NCBI RefSeq assembly: GCF_963674565.1
Contig: NZ_OY771430.1
Span: forward strand, 4,526,001-4,590,000
Reading direction: 5' to 3'
Length of the DNA: 64,000 nt
DNA from: an uncultured Carboxylicivirga sp.
GTDB lineage: Bacteria; Bacteroidota; Bacteroidia; Bacteroidales; Marinilabiliaceae
Shown: piece after piece, positions 51,964-61,056 of the stretch
How positions within the stretch are numbered: the first letter of the stretch is position 1
How the letters are laid out: each line of letters opens with the position of its first letter
Notes under the pieces: model-generated
Database searches by the model: none
Seen by the model: the letters and a program-made list of their open reading frames with translations, nothing else
What the model was told of the DNA's origin: nothing
Translations under genes and position numbers: made by a program

Positions 51964-53202
51964 ATGATAAACAATTTATATATGCCTATAAACCGACATT
52001 CGAAATATTTTTTGCCTTCCATCACTTTATTATTGGCCATGCTAACAGCAATGTCGCCTTTGGCAATTGATACTTACCTATCATCGATGCCAATTATGGC
52101 TGATTATTTTGGGGTTAATATCAGTAAAGTTGAAATTTCGTTAACGGTGTATTTTTTAGGATTTGCCTTGGGTAATTTCTTTGGAGGACCTTTATCTGAT
52201 GCCTTTGGAAGGAAGACTCTCGCTATGACAGGTATTTCGTTATATGGTATAGCTGCTATTATTATACCGTTTTGTTCGTCCATTGAACAGGTTTGGATTT
52301 TAAGAGCGATTCAGGCCTTTGGTGGAGGTTTTGCATCTGTAACAGCTATGGTTTTTGTTCGTGATTGGTTTGAGGGGAAGCAGGTTGCGCGTCTTGCTAC
52401 AGTAATTGGTATGATAATGATGTTTGCGCCACTTGTTGCTCCAATTATTGGAACGGCACTAGGTCAATTAATTGGATGGCATGCTATTTTTTATTTCCTG
52501 GCAGTTTTTGCTTTAGTCTTATGGATTCTGTTTGTCTTTTTCATGTCTGAATCAAGGGAAAAGCATCTGATTGAGCGTAGAATAACATGGAAACAGTTTA
52601 TTGGGAAATATCTGATTTTCTTTCGATCAAAAAAAGCTGTACTACTATTGATTGCCACAGCTTTTTCGATGTCGGGTATGTTCGTGTTTATTACAAGTTC
52701 TTCATTTATGTACCTCGAATATTTCGGTCTCGAACCCAGAATATTCCCATTGTTGTTTGCAGCCAATGTAGCCTTAAATGTTGTTTTGTCGTTTGTAAAT
52801 AATAGGTTGCTTAAGAAATTTGAGCCTCAGAATATGCTTAAGTTTGGTTTGGTACTTCAAATGATTGCCGGACTAATAATTTTTGTTGCAACATTAAATA
52901 AAGATGCGAATTTTTCCCTTGTATTTGGTGGAGTGGTTTTATATATAGGTAGTCTGGGAATGGTTTTTGGCAATGCAACTGCCACGATTTTAAATCTCTT
53001 ACCAGAAATAAGTGGATCGGCTAATGCCATGATTGGTGTTACCCGTTTTATTATGAGTTTTATTGTTGGATCGATGCCAGCATTGTTTTATAATGGAACT
53101 TTACTACCTATTGGAGCAACAATGTTAGTATGTTGTATTATCGCTTTAATTTTCTTTTTCTTTTTTAGCAGGCAAGAACTAAATCAAACAGGGAATAATT
53201 AA
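51964..53202 (+). CDS. Bcr/CflA-type multidrug efflux transporter (MFS)
   Basis: The 412-residue protein has 12 predicted membrane helices. The opening MLTAMSPLAIDTYLSSMPIMADYFGV carries the family's PxxxDxYLPxxP-like motif (here AIDTYLSSMP), and GGPLSDAFGRKTLAMTG is the MFS loop 2-3 signature. VFVRDWFEGKQVARLAT is a further Bcr/CflA mark. It exports drugs or small metabolites by proton antiport. A second ATG at 51982 would shorten it by six residues. It stands alone. Confidence 0.9.
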   Translation: MINNLYMPINRHSKYFLPSITLLLAMLTAMSPLAIDTYLSSMPIMADYFGVNISKVEISLTVYFLGFALGNFFGGPLSDAFGRKTLAMTGISLYGIAAIIIPFCSSIEQVWILRAIQAFGGGFASVTAMVFVRDWFEGKQVARLATVIGMIMMFAPLVAPIIGTALGQLIGWHAIFYFLAVFALVLWILFVFFMSESREKHLIERRITWKQFIGKYLIFFRSKKAVLLLIATAFSMSGMFVFITSSSFMYLEYFGLEPRIFPLLFAANVALNVVLSFVNNRLLKKFEPQNMLKFGLVLQMIAGLIIFVATLNKDANFSLVFGGVVLYIGSLGMVFGNATATILNLLPEISGSANAMIGVTRFIMSFIVGSMPALFYNGTLLPIGATMLVCCIIALIFFFFFSRQELNQTGNN

Positions 53203-53315
53203 TCTGTATTCTATTCTGATTTAAATATTAAAGACAGACTCTAAATTAGGTGTTTATCTCAAAAGTATGATCTTATTAACATCAATCAATCGTTGGTTTT
53301 AGTATATTGTACTGG

Positions 53316-55319
53316 ATGAAACCATTGATATTCATATTAACTTTTGCTATTACACTCGGTTCTTTTGCGCAGAATATTGCAACAATTAATGGCAATAGTG
53401 TAATCATTAATAATAATGTGATTTCTGCTGAAATATCTGGTGGAAGAATGACTACTTTAAATCTTATTGGACATGCTAATATTTTAAATAATGGAGGATA
53501 TGGTTATTTTTCGTATGTTGACAATGTTGGATTTTTTTCTCCTAGTACCTTAACGCCACAGATAAAAGTCAATAATACTGAAATTGCTGATATCTATTAT
53601 AGCATTATAGATAACTTTAATGTGGAAATGCACTATGTTTTTAGAAAGAATGAAAGTGGTTTCTTTGTTTACTTCATTGTGTCTGATATAGGTTTATCCT
53701 TTAAAACAATGAATTCATTAAGGTTTGCAGTTAGAGTTGATAAGGGTATATTTGATTATGCATGGACCACGGAGCGCGAGGGAGCTATGATTCATCCCGA
53801 TGTGTTGGCAAATTATGTAGAAGAAATCCAAGATGCTACCTATCTGTTACAGGACGGCACCATTTATACGAAATATGACTGGGCGGTTGACAAAATACGA
53901 GATGATTTACATGGGTTAATGGGTAATGGAGCCGGTATTTGGAATATTGAAGCCAGTCATGAATATAGTAATAGCGGACCAACAGCACAGGAATTAACAT
54001 TACACGGAACAGACACAACACCCATCCTTTTGAGTCAGTTTTTCAGTAATCATTATGGAGGCGAGATTATAACGCTCAAAGATGAATATACTTCGTGGCA
54101 GAAAATTTTCGGGCCGCATTTCATTTATCTCAATACAGGTACACAAAACGAAATGATTGCCGATGCCAAACAAAAAGCTTCAGAACTAAAAGAATTGTGG
54201 CCTTACACCTGGCTTAACGAAACTATATATCCTCTTAACAGAGGAACTTTATCTGGTACATTAAAAATTGACGGCCAAGCAGAGGTTGATAGCGCCATGG
54301 TACTCTTAAGTAAGAAAGCTCCTTCTTGGGTTGTAGGGATTGACCCATGGCAAAAACAACCGTACGATTATATGTTTTGGACTGAAGCAAATAAGAATGG
54401 TGATTTTCTAATTAGTAATATCCGGCCGGGCACCTATACCTTGCATGCTTATACACAAAAGGGAAAACTAATAGATGATTTGCAGCTAGATGATATTAAC
54501 ATTAACGTTGGTGAAAATGCATTAGATGCCATTGAATGGATGGCAAATGACAAACAGAAATCAATATTTCAAATAGGAAATGCTGATCATAAATCAGGGG
54601 AATATAACTTGGCTGACCTTCCAAGAGCTTATGGCAGATGGAAGGATTCACCATACATTTTGACTTATAATGTAAATACGGATAATCCGCGTGATAACTG
54701 GTACTATTGTCAAAGGGTTGGCAGTACCTGGAAAATTAATTTCGATGTTACTAATGCTTCAATGTTGTTAGACCCAACGTTAAAAGTTGCTATTGCAGGT
54801 GTAGATGCTAAACCTCATCTGGATGTAGTTCTAAATGGAACAACCATTTCTACAACCGATTTGGGTACTGATAGTGGAATTAGAAGAAGCTCACTTACTG
54901 GTGGTAAATATTCCATGATAACAGTGAGTGTTAATAAGGAATTATTGTTAGAAGGTACCAACTCCATCGAAATGAGATGCTATGGTTCAGCACAGGAATA
55001 TAAAGGTATTATGTATGATGCTATTTTGCTGGAAGCAGATACGGTTGATATAGGTACATCTCTAAAGCCAACAATTTCATCTAAGAAACCTAAGATCCTA
55101 ATAACTCAAACCTCTCCCGGAATTATACAGATTCAAACAGATATTAATATAAATGCTATTTCAATAATTGATTTAACAGGCAATAAGGTGTTTCATCATA
55201 ACTATGATTTGAGGCATCAGTTTTTTATTACTGATTTTAATAAAACAACAGGAACTTATATTATACAATTGCATACACCGGATAGGATTTACACTCAAAA
55301 ATTCTGTTATTTAAATTGA
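53316..55319 (+). CDS. Type IX-secreted rhamnogalacturonan lyase (PL4-like)
   Basis: From the ATG at 53316 the protein has 667 residues. The signal peptide ends GSFAQN. The N-terminal domain (about 25-290) resembles the PL4 catalytic beta-sandwich, with NGNSVIINNNVISAEISGG and YAWTTEREGAMIHPD. A carbohydrate-type FnIII-like domain follows (LNRGTLSGTLKIDGQAEVDSAMVLL, then PGTYTLHAYTQKG). Next comes a CBM-like jelly roll starting IFQIGNADHKSGEY. These three are the usual RGL4 domains. The end, KILITQTSPGIIQIQT to QKFCYLN, is a type IX sorting domain. It would cut the pectin backbone rhamnogalacturonan I outside the cell. A start at the TTG at 53307 is less likely. Confidence 0.87.
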   Translation: MKPLIFILTFAITLGSFAQNIATINGNSVIINNNVISAEISGGRMTTLNLIGHANILNNGGYGYFSYVDNVGFFSPSTLTPQIKVNNTEIADIYYSIIDNFNVEMHYVFRKNESGFFVYFIVSDIGLSFKTMNSLRFAVRVDKGIFDYAWTTEREGAMIHPDVLANYVEEIQDATYLLQDGTIYTKYDWAVDKIRDDLHGLMGNGAGIWNIEASHEYSNSGPTAQELTLHGTDTTPILLSQFFSNHYGGEIITLKDEYTSWQKIFGPHFIYLNTGTQNEMIADAKQKASELKELWPYTWLNETIYPLNRGTLSGTLKIDGQAEVDSAMVLLSKKAPSWVVGIDPWQKQPYDYMFWTEANKNGDFLISNIRPGTYTLHAYTQKGKLIDDLQLDDININVGENALDAIEWMANDKQKSIFQIGNADHKSGEYNLADLPRAYGRWKDSPYILTYNVNTDNPRDNWYYCQRVGSTWKINFDVTNASMLLDPTLKVAIAGVDAKPHLDVVLNGTTISTTDLGTDSGIRRSSLTGGKYSMITVSVNKELLLEGTNSIEMRCYGSAQEYKGIMYDAILLEADTVDIGTSLKPTISSKKPKILITQTSPGIIQIQTDININAISIIDLTGNKVFHHNYDLRHQFFITDFNKTTGTYIIQLHTPDRIYTQKFCYLN

Positions 55320-55464
55320 ATGAATTTTATACTACCTGCTATTTTCTTCAATAGATTAAGTCGCAAAGGGAGTTATTAAATATTGAATCGAGTGGAGTTT
55401 CAGCTATAGTTATAAACGTTAAAGTATTTCTTCATTTAATTCTTAATATCATATTTTACATTCT

Positions 55465-55875
55465 ATGATGAGTGAGATCGATAAAAAACTGGAAGAGAAG
55501 AAGATCAAACCCACTGCCATGCGTAAGCTGGTTTATGAGGTAATGCTTAAATCGAAAAAAGCTCTAAACCTTTATGAGATCGAGCAGCAATTCGACAATG
55601 TGGACCGTTCCACCATTTTCAGAACACTCAAGCTCTTTCAGGATAATTGTGTTGCACACACCATAGATGATGGTACGGGTGCTATTAAATATGGTTTGTG
55701 TGGTGAGGGGTGTACCTGTGCACCAGATGATTTGCATGTGCATTTTTTATGCAATAAATGCGGGCAGACTCATTGCTGGCTGGATATGCCTGTGCCACAA
55801 ATGGATTTACCTCAGGGGTTCACATTCGAGAGTGCCAATTTTGTAGTTAAAGGCATATGTCCTGATTGCAAATAA
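55465..55875 (+). CDS. Fur-family metal regulator (Zur-like)
   Basis: The 136-residue protein has an N-terminal winged helix (RKLVYEVMLKSKKALNLYEIE, then DRSTIFRTLKLF) and a C-terminal dimerisation domain. The structural zinc site is C96, C99, C132 and C135 in CNKCG and CPDC. HVHF (H91, H93) supplies the usual regulatory ligands. Extra cysteines at 79, 83 and 85 in GLCGEGCTC add a further possible metal site. Zinc is the likeliest signal because the next gene is a TonB receptor with a Fur-type palindrome before it. Iron or another metal is possible. Confidence 0.88.
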   Translation: MMSEIDKKLEEKKIKPTAMRKLVYEVMLKSKKALNLYEIEQQFDNVDRSTIFRTLKLFQDNCVAHTIDDGTGAIKYGLCGEGCTCAPDDLHVHFLCNKCGQTHCWLDMPVPQMDLPQGFTFESANFVVKGICPDCK

Positions 55876-55881
55876 CAACTT

Positions 55882-55896
55882 TGCAATACTATTGCA
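55882..55896. promoter_or_regulatory. Fur-type 7-1-7 palindrome before the TonB receptor gene
   Basis: TGCAATA-C-TATTGCA is a perfect 7-1-7 inverted repeat, the geometry of Fur-family boxes. It lies 13 bases upstream of the -7 element of the receptor gene and seven bases after the Fur-type regulator gene's stop, so binding would block the promoter. Confidence 0.7.
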
Positions 55897-55908
55897 TGTT
55901 AATCTAAA

Positions 55909-55916
55909 TAGATTTG
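55909..55916 (+). promoter_or_regulatory. -7 element of the TonB receptor gene
   Basis: TAGATTTG fits TAnnTTTG, 25 bases before the ATG at 55941. A TTTG at 55880-55883 may be the -33 box, though the spacing is a few bases long. The Fur-type palindrome overlaps that box. Confidence 0.65.
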
Positions 55917-55940
55917 CACTAGATATTGAAATCTATTGAA

Positions 55941-58112
55941 ATGAAACATTCTATCACTGTCCTATTACTTCTGCTTATATCGGTATTGATGCAAGCACAG
56001 AACACCATTCGTTTTGAAGTAAAAGAAGAATCGGGTGAGCCATTAATTGGAGCCAATGTAACTATAAAGGGAGCAGCAATTGGTACCATCACCGATATTC
56101 AGGGTTTTGCTTTATTTCAAGACCTGAAAGATGGTAACTATGAATTTGTCATCTCTTTTATTGGTTATGAAGATACTGAAGTGTTTCTAAGCTTTCCGGA
56201 AAGTAATAACAAAACCATAGAGATTGAATTGGAGGAAGGGGAAGAACTCGAAGAGATAATTATTGCCACCACACGATCGTCCAGAACCATTCAGGATATA
56301 CCCACACGTATTGAAGCAATTACCGGTGAAGAGTTGGGCGAGAAAGCTGCTATGAATTCATCTAATATTGGAATGTTACTTAGTGAAACAACCGGTGTTC
56401 AGATGCAACAAACTTCGCTTAGTTCAGGTAATATGAGCATCCGCATTCAGGGACTGGATGGACGATATACACAAATACTAAAAGATGGAATGCCACTATA
56501 TGGTGGTTTTGCCGGCGGCTTATCCATCATGCAAATTCCACCGCTCGATCTGAAACAGGTTGAGCTGATAAAAGGAAGTAACTCTACGTTATATGGTGGC
56601 GGAGCAATAGCGGGTTTGGTAAACTTGATAAGCATTCAACCCGATGAAAAGCCGAAACTGGATCTTATGCTCAATCAGACCAGTGCACTGGGTTCAACCG
56701 GAAACATTTTTTATGCTCAGAAATACGGCAAACTGGGTCTGTCGGTGTATGGGTCGGCTTATAACCAGGTAGCCTTCGATCCGGATGATGATGGTTTTTC
56801 CAATATGCCCAAGTCTCAAACCTATAGTCTTAATCCAAAACTTTATTATTACTTCAATCCCAATACTCAATTTAGTTTTGGTTTGTTATCGACTCTTGAT
56901 AACAGAACAGGTGGGGACATGAAAGTGATTGATGGAAATGCAGGTGAAGAAAATGTATTCACCGAAGAAAACAAATCGGAACGGTATGCAACGCAACTTT
57001 TTTTTGAAAATACCAACAACAAAAGAACTTTCACTCTAAAAAACAGTATTTCCTATTTCAACCGTGAGTTAAAAATCCCTCACTATCAGTTTAAAGCCAA
57101 TCAGATTTCAAGTTTTACCGAAGGTTTGTACAGTATTCATAAGACCAGACAATCGGATTGGCAGCTGGGTGTGAACCACTATCTCGAGGAATTTGCAGAA
57201 GGTAAGTCTGAAGACAGCGAGTTGCGCGATTATATACACAGCACCTTTGGTGGATTTGTTCAGAATACCAGTAATTTAAACGAAAGGTTTATATTAGAAA
57301 CTGGTTTACGAACTGATTACAATACCGACTATGGCGTCTTTGTGCTACCACGTTTTTCGTTATTATTCAAAGCCAATCCAAAACTTAGTTCAAGATTTGG
57401 CGGAGCCATGGGCTATAAGCTTCCTACCATTTTCACTGAAGATGCCGAGAGACTTTACTTCAGAGACATCCTACCCTTATCTAATAAGGTGGAAGCGGAA
57501 ACTTCTATGGGTGGAAACTTCGATATTAATTACAAAACAGCTTTGGGTGATGAAATGACTTTCTCTATCAATCAGATGTTTTTCCTGACGCGACTTAAGA
57601 ATGCATTGGTTTTAAGGGAAGATAATGTCAGTAACCGGGCTTATTTTGAAAGTGCTGATGGAAACATACTTAGTTCAGGCTTTGAAACCAATATGAAACT
57701 AACCTACGAGGATTTTAAGCTATTTGTTAATTATGCCTTTATCAGTACTGATCTGCAATACGACAATATCAATAATCAAAAGCCATTAACACCGAAGCAT
57801 AAAGCCGGTTTTGTATTAATGTATGAAATTGAAGAAAAGTGGTCGGCTGGATACGAGCTTTATTATACCGGTTCTCAATTCGACAATAGCTACAACGTCA
57901 AACCCGATTATTGGGTGATGGGAGTAATGTTGATGCGCATGTTCGAAAGGTTTTCGGTGTTTATCAATTTCGAGAATTTTACGAATACCAATCAATCCCA
58001 GTTTGAGCCGGTTGTACTTCCGCCAACCAGTAATCCGGGCTTCCCTGATATCTGGGCACCAACTGACGGATTTGTTTTTAACGGAGGTTTCAAACTAAAA
58101 ATATTCAAATGA
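55941..58112 (+). CDS. TonB-dependent outer-membrane receptor
   Basis: The 723-residue protein starts MKHSITV with a signal peptide ending MQAQN. A carboxypeptidase-like regulatory domain follows (EESGEPLIGANVTIKGAAIG, ending FVISFIGYEDTEV). The TonB plug has RTIQDIPTRIEAITGEEL and NMSIRIQGLDGRY, followed by LIKGSNSTLYGGGAIAGLVNLIS. The barrel continues to the end at FKLKIFK. A TTG at 55926 is a less likely start. The position behind a Fur-type regulator and its palindrome suggests uptake of a zinc or other metal complex. The start of the next gene overlaps the stop by four bases (ATGA). Confidence 0.92.
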   Translation: MKHSITVLLLLLISVLMQAQNTIRFEVKEESGEPLIGANVTIKGAAIGTITDIQGFALFQDLKDGNYEFVISFIGYEDTEVFLSFPESNNKTIEIELEEGEELEEIIIATTRSSRTIQDIPTRIEAITGEELGEKAAMNSSNIGMLLSETTGVQMQQTSLSSGNMSIRIQGLDGRYTQILKDGMPLYGGFAGGLSIMQIPPLDLKQVELIKGSNSTLYGGGAIAGLVNLISIQPDEKPKLDLMLNQTSALGSTGNIFYAQKYGKLGLSVYGSAYNQVAFDPDDDGFSNMPKSQTYSLNPKLYYYFNPNTQFSFGLLSTLDNRTGGDMKVIDGNAGEENVFTEENKSERYATQLFFENTNNKRTFTLKNSISYFNRELKIPHYQFKANQISSFTEGLYSIHKTRQSDWQLGVNHYLEEFAEGKSEDSELRDYIHSTFGGFVQNTSNLNERFILETGLRTDYNTDYGVFVLPRFSLLFKANPKLSSRFGGAMGYKLPTIFTEDAERLYFRDILPLSNKVEAETSMGGNFDINYKTALGDEMTFSINQMFFLTRLKNALVLREDNVSNRAYFESADGNILSSGFETNMKLTYEDFKLFVNYAFISTDLQYDNINNQKPLTPKHKAGFVLMYEIEEKWSAGYELYYTGSQFDNSYNVKPDYWVMGVMLMRMFERFSVFINFENFTNTNQSQFEPVVLPPTSNPGFPDIWAPTDGFVFNGGFKLKIFK

Positions 58113-58705
58113 TGGCTATCTATTTATTTGCTTATTACTGTGTTTTTCTGGTTACTGTTTTTGTTATACCCAGCTACATCACCTACAAAAAAACAGGTAT
58201 AAATCCCTTTCGGTTTGATAAAAAGGAAACAGCCATTAATTATGTGGGGAAAGCTTATAAAATGATTTCATCATTGGCATTTATAACCATTATACTAAAC
58301 GCTTTCTTTCCTCAAATAATGACTTATTTAGTACCCATTGAATATCTCAATAGCAACACATTACCCTGGATAGGATTGGCATTATTACATTTGACATTCA
58401 TCTTAATTGTGATTGCTCAACGTAATATGGCTGATGAATGGCGCATTGGCATTGATGACGAGAATAAGGTAAATCTGGTAACCAAAGGACTCTTCTCCAT
58501 TACACGAAATCCAATTTTTCTGGCTGTCATCATTCAATTTATTGGCTTATTTCTTATGATACCAAATATGATTACTGCGATATTATTAGTTTCTGGTATT
58601 TTGGTTATCCAGATACAGGTACGTTTGGAAGAAGAATTTTTGCTAGAAGCAATAGGAGATGAATATAAAACCTACAAGAGTAAGGTTAAAAGATGGCTGA
58701 TCTGA
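58109..58705 (+). CDS. Membrane methyltransferase-like protein (isoprenylcysteine/PEMT family)
   Basis: The 198-residue protein has about five membrane helices. The C-terminal part has the ICMT/PEMT signature: VTKGLFSITRNPIFLAVIIQF, then LEEEFLLEAIGDEYKTYKSKVKRWL, where RNP and EE bind S-adenosylmethionine and shape the site. Substrates in bacteria are mostly unknown. It overlaps the TonB receptor gene by four bases, so the two are translationally coupled, and both would fall under the Fur-type operator. Why a membrane methyltransferase is coupled to a metal receptor is not clear. Confidence 0.85.
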   Translation: MMAIYLFAYYCVFLVTVFVIPSYITYKKTGINPFRFDKKETAINYVGKAYKMISSLAFITIILNAFFPQIMTYLVPIEYLNSNTLPWIGLALLHLTFILIVIAQRNMADEWRIGIDDENKVNLVTKGLFSITRNPIFLAVIIQFIGLFLMIPNMITAILLVSGILVIQIQVRLEEEFLLEAIGDEYKTYKSKVKRWLI

Positions 58706-58941
58706 ATCGTTAAACCATCTGGTTTTCATTCCTTGTATTTTAAATCAGGTCTATGTTAGAGAAAAATGAGTATGTAATTTATTTTATTAATGTCATGAAA
58801 ATGTTGCAATTAAAAATTATGAGGAAAAGGTGACTATAAAAGAGAAACTAGAATAGATACTTCAATTGGAAACCGAAGTAAATATTTTTAGAACATGAGT
58901 AATGATTGATAGTCGGTTTTAGATTTCATAAAAATCAATTG

Positions 58942-59595
58942 TTATTGGAAATATTTACCAAATACTTCAATAAAAGGATCCCGGCCTACTACAGTATAAT
59001 AGAACAATGCGGCTAACCATCCGTGAAAAATGCCCAACACATAAATATTTCGTTGCTTAAGATATATGTAGCCGTAAAATAATGCGAGAAAAAATGTGCC
59101 GGTCACTAACCACCAAAACGGATAATGGAATAATCCGAATAATATTGCTGTAAGAGTAATATTTATAAATGCAGGAATTTTATATGTCTTCATTGATTGT
59201 AGATTGCCTGCAATAATTCCTATGACTAAAAACTGCTGAACAATACCCCACATGGGATATAAAATCAGGATGGGCAGCAGGTGCCATGTAATATTAAGTG
59301 TGTTTTGGTACCAACCTATCAATGTAAATAGTACAATGGCTATAAATCCAAAAGGTGCCACCATACCTGTTACTTTCCAAAAATTATCATTCCGAAAGCC
59401 CCACATCTGTAAAGCCATTTTATCTTTTCTGTGAATAAATATTACATACAAAACCCAAAAAATAATTGCAAAAACAATAAAAGGTAATCTCCAGTTAAGA
59501 TAATCCATAAACAAAAATTTTCCTGTTCCGGTCAGAAGAACAAGCCCTATTTCAATAAGTAGTTTTTTGTTCGTTTGTTCTTTAGGGTTTTTCAT
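58942..59595 (-). CDS. CPBP-family membrane protein with degenerate protease motif
   Basis: The 217-residue protein has six or seven membrane helices and the general CPBP layout. The expected EExxxR motif is replaced by IVQQFLVIG, so both catalytic glutamates and the arginine are missing. The second motif FGLFH and the third, IFHGW, keep their histidines. It may be inactive or use another chemistry. It is a single gene between the methyltransferase and an envelope protein, and the 236-base gap at 58706-58941 shows no other feature. Confidence 0.75.
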   Translation of the reverse strand: MKNPKEQTNKKLLIEIGLVLLTGTGKFLFMDYLNWRLPFIVFAIIFWVLYVIFIHRKDKMALQMWGFRNDNFWKVTGMVAPFGFIAIVLFTLIGWYQNTLNITWHLLPILILYPMWGIVQQFLVIGIIAGNLQSMKTYKIPAFINITLTAILFGLFHYPFWWLVTGTFFLALFYGYIYLKQRNIYVLGIFHGWLAALFYYTVVGRDPFIEVFGKYFQ

Positions 59596-59799
59596 ATCTA
59601 ATTGTTAGTAACTATTTACAAAGTTGAAATATAATAATAAACAAAAAGATAAGTCATTTATATTAATCAACTCATATTATTAGAACTTTAGAGTTGGTTT
59701 CTTTGATATTACTTTGTTTCAATTGAAATAAAAATATAATAAAATATTAATATTTTGTTTACCTTGATGAGGTGTTTATAATTCCAAACCTATTAAACT

Positions 59800-60441
59800 A
59801 TGAATAAATTAATTTTACTTTTAGCACTATTTTTTAGTGTTATCACTCTTAAATTACAGGCACAACAAAAGTGGGCGATAAGAGGAAGTTTTGGAAGCGC
59901 CAGTGGAATTAATGCAGTTGACGGATATTTCTATTCTTTTGATGTTGGCATCCCACTTTTTAAATCATTGGAGATTGCTCCTACTTTTAGCTTTGTTTCA
60001 ACGATTCCTTCGTATGATATTGAGAATAGTTGGAATGCAAGAAATAATACTACACTAAGTTCTTTTGATGGTAGTATTAATCAAACAAATTATGGAGGTG
60101 ATTTAATGGGTTCTGCAAGTTTGTTGTTTTTGTTTAAACCCTTTGAATTATTTAAAAATTCAAACCTTGCAAAGCATGAATTAGCTATCGGTACAGGTAT
60201 CGGATTTAAAAGTTATTCTACAACTCGTTCAGTTTATGACCTAAATGGCGATGTTGAACTTATAGAATTTGGAAATCAAACAAATCAATCAATTGAACCT
60301 TATTACGGGAAGGTTTTCTATAATTACCATTTCTCCGATCAATTCTTTGCCGGACTCGTTGCGGGTTTGGATGGTTATGATGCAGAAGCAACCGCATTAT
60401 TTGGTTTTCAAATAGGTTTTAACTTTTCGGTTCATAAATAG
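59800..60441 (+). CDS. Exported outer-membrane-type beta-barrel protein, function unknown
   Basis: The 213-residue protein has a signal peptide ending LKLQAQQ. Then alternating strands such as KWAIRGSFGSASG and LEIAPTFSFVST follow, with the typical small-barrel ending FGFQIGFNFSVHK. It resembles 8-strand outer-membrane proteins by pattern but not by a specific match. The upstream 204 bases are A/T-rich with no clear promoter. The gene is alone, with a 181-base gap downstream. Confidence 0.7.
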   Translation: MNKLILLLALFFSVITLKLQAQQKWAIRGSFGSASGINAVDGYFYSFDVGIPLFKSLEIAPTFSFVSTIPSYDIENSWNARNNTTLSSFDGSINQTNYGGDLMGSASLLFLFKPFELFKNSNLAKHELAIGTGIGFKSYSTTRSVYDLNGDVELIEFGNQTNQSIEPYYGKVFYNYHFSDQFFAGLVAGLDGYDAEATALFGFQIGFNFSVHK

Positions 60442-60622
60442 CTTTAGAATTGGTGATTATGATTTTTTTGTTCTGAATTACGTCAACGTACTAAAACACA
60501 TAGGCATTAAACAAAAATTATTCTTTTACACTTGACGAATATTCATTAATTTATAAAATCGATTTCAGGAATGAATTCCTGTTCTCATTGTGCCGTAATA
60601 AATCTATTTTTATTTTTTTTAG

Positions 60623-60973
60623 ATGCCACAAAGAATATTTAAGCACCCATTGATAGATTATGGTGGCGAAGACAAGAAAGAAGAAAAGTTTAAAGAATAT
60701 AGTTATCCAATATCAGAGATAATAGTAGTATTGGTTTCTGTTATTTTAATAGTGAACTCTATCTTTTGTTTTTGGTTTTTCTATCATTTGGATGATGATA
60801 TTAATCCGTTAGGATTTTTCGCTTTGCTTCTTATTGTTATACTTTATATTATAGGATTTATTGCCAGTGGATTGTTATTATGGTATAGTTATACTGAAAA
60901 ACTTAAGATTAAACTATTCACTTTGATAAATCTTTTAGTTTATTTTGGGACTTTGATTTTTAGCTTGCTCTAG
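60623..60973 (+). CDS. Small membrane protein with three helices, function unknown
   Basis: The 116-residue protein begins MPQRIFKHPLIDYGGEDKKEEKF, a charged N terminus, and then has three hydrophobic segments at about residues 33-52, 60-82 and 97-115. No signal peptide or known motif was found. The codon use is A/T-rich like its neighbours. Coding status is supported only by length and by the charged N-terminal/membrane layout. Confidence 0.55.
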   Translation: MPQRIFKHPLIDYGGEDKKEEKFKEYSYPISEIIVVLVSVILIVNSIFCFWFFYHLDDDINPLGFFALLLIVILYIIGFIASGLLLWYSYTEKLKIKLFTLINLLVYFGTLIFSLL

Positions 60974-61056
60974 AAAAAAATAAATTAATTACTACATCTT
61001 ACGTATATCTTATTTGAAATAAGTTCGTAGAGCATCTTGTAGATTAAATAAATGAT

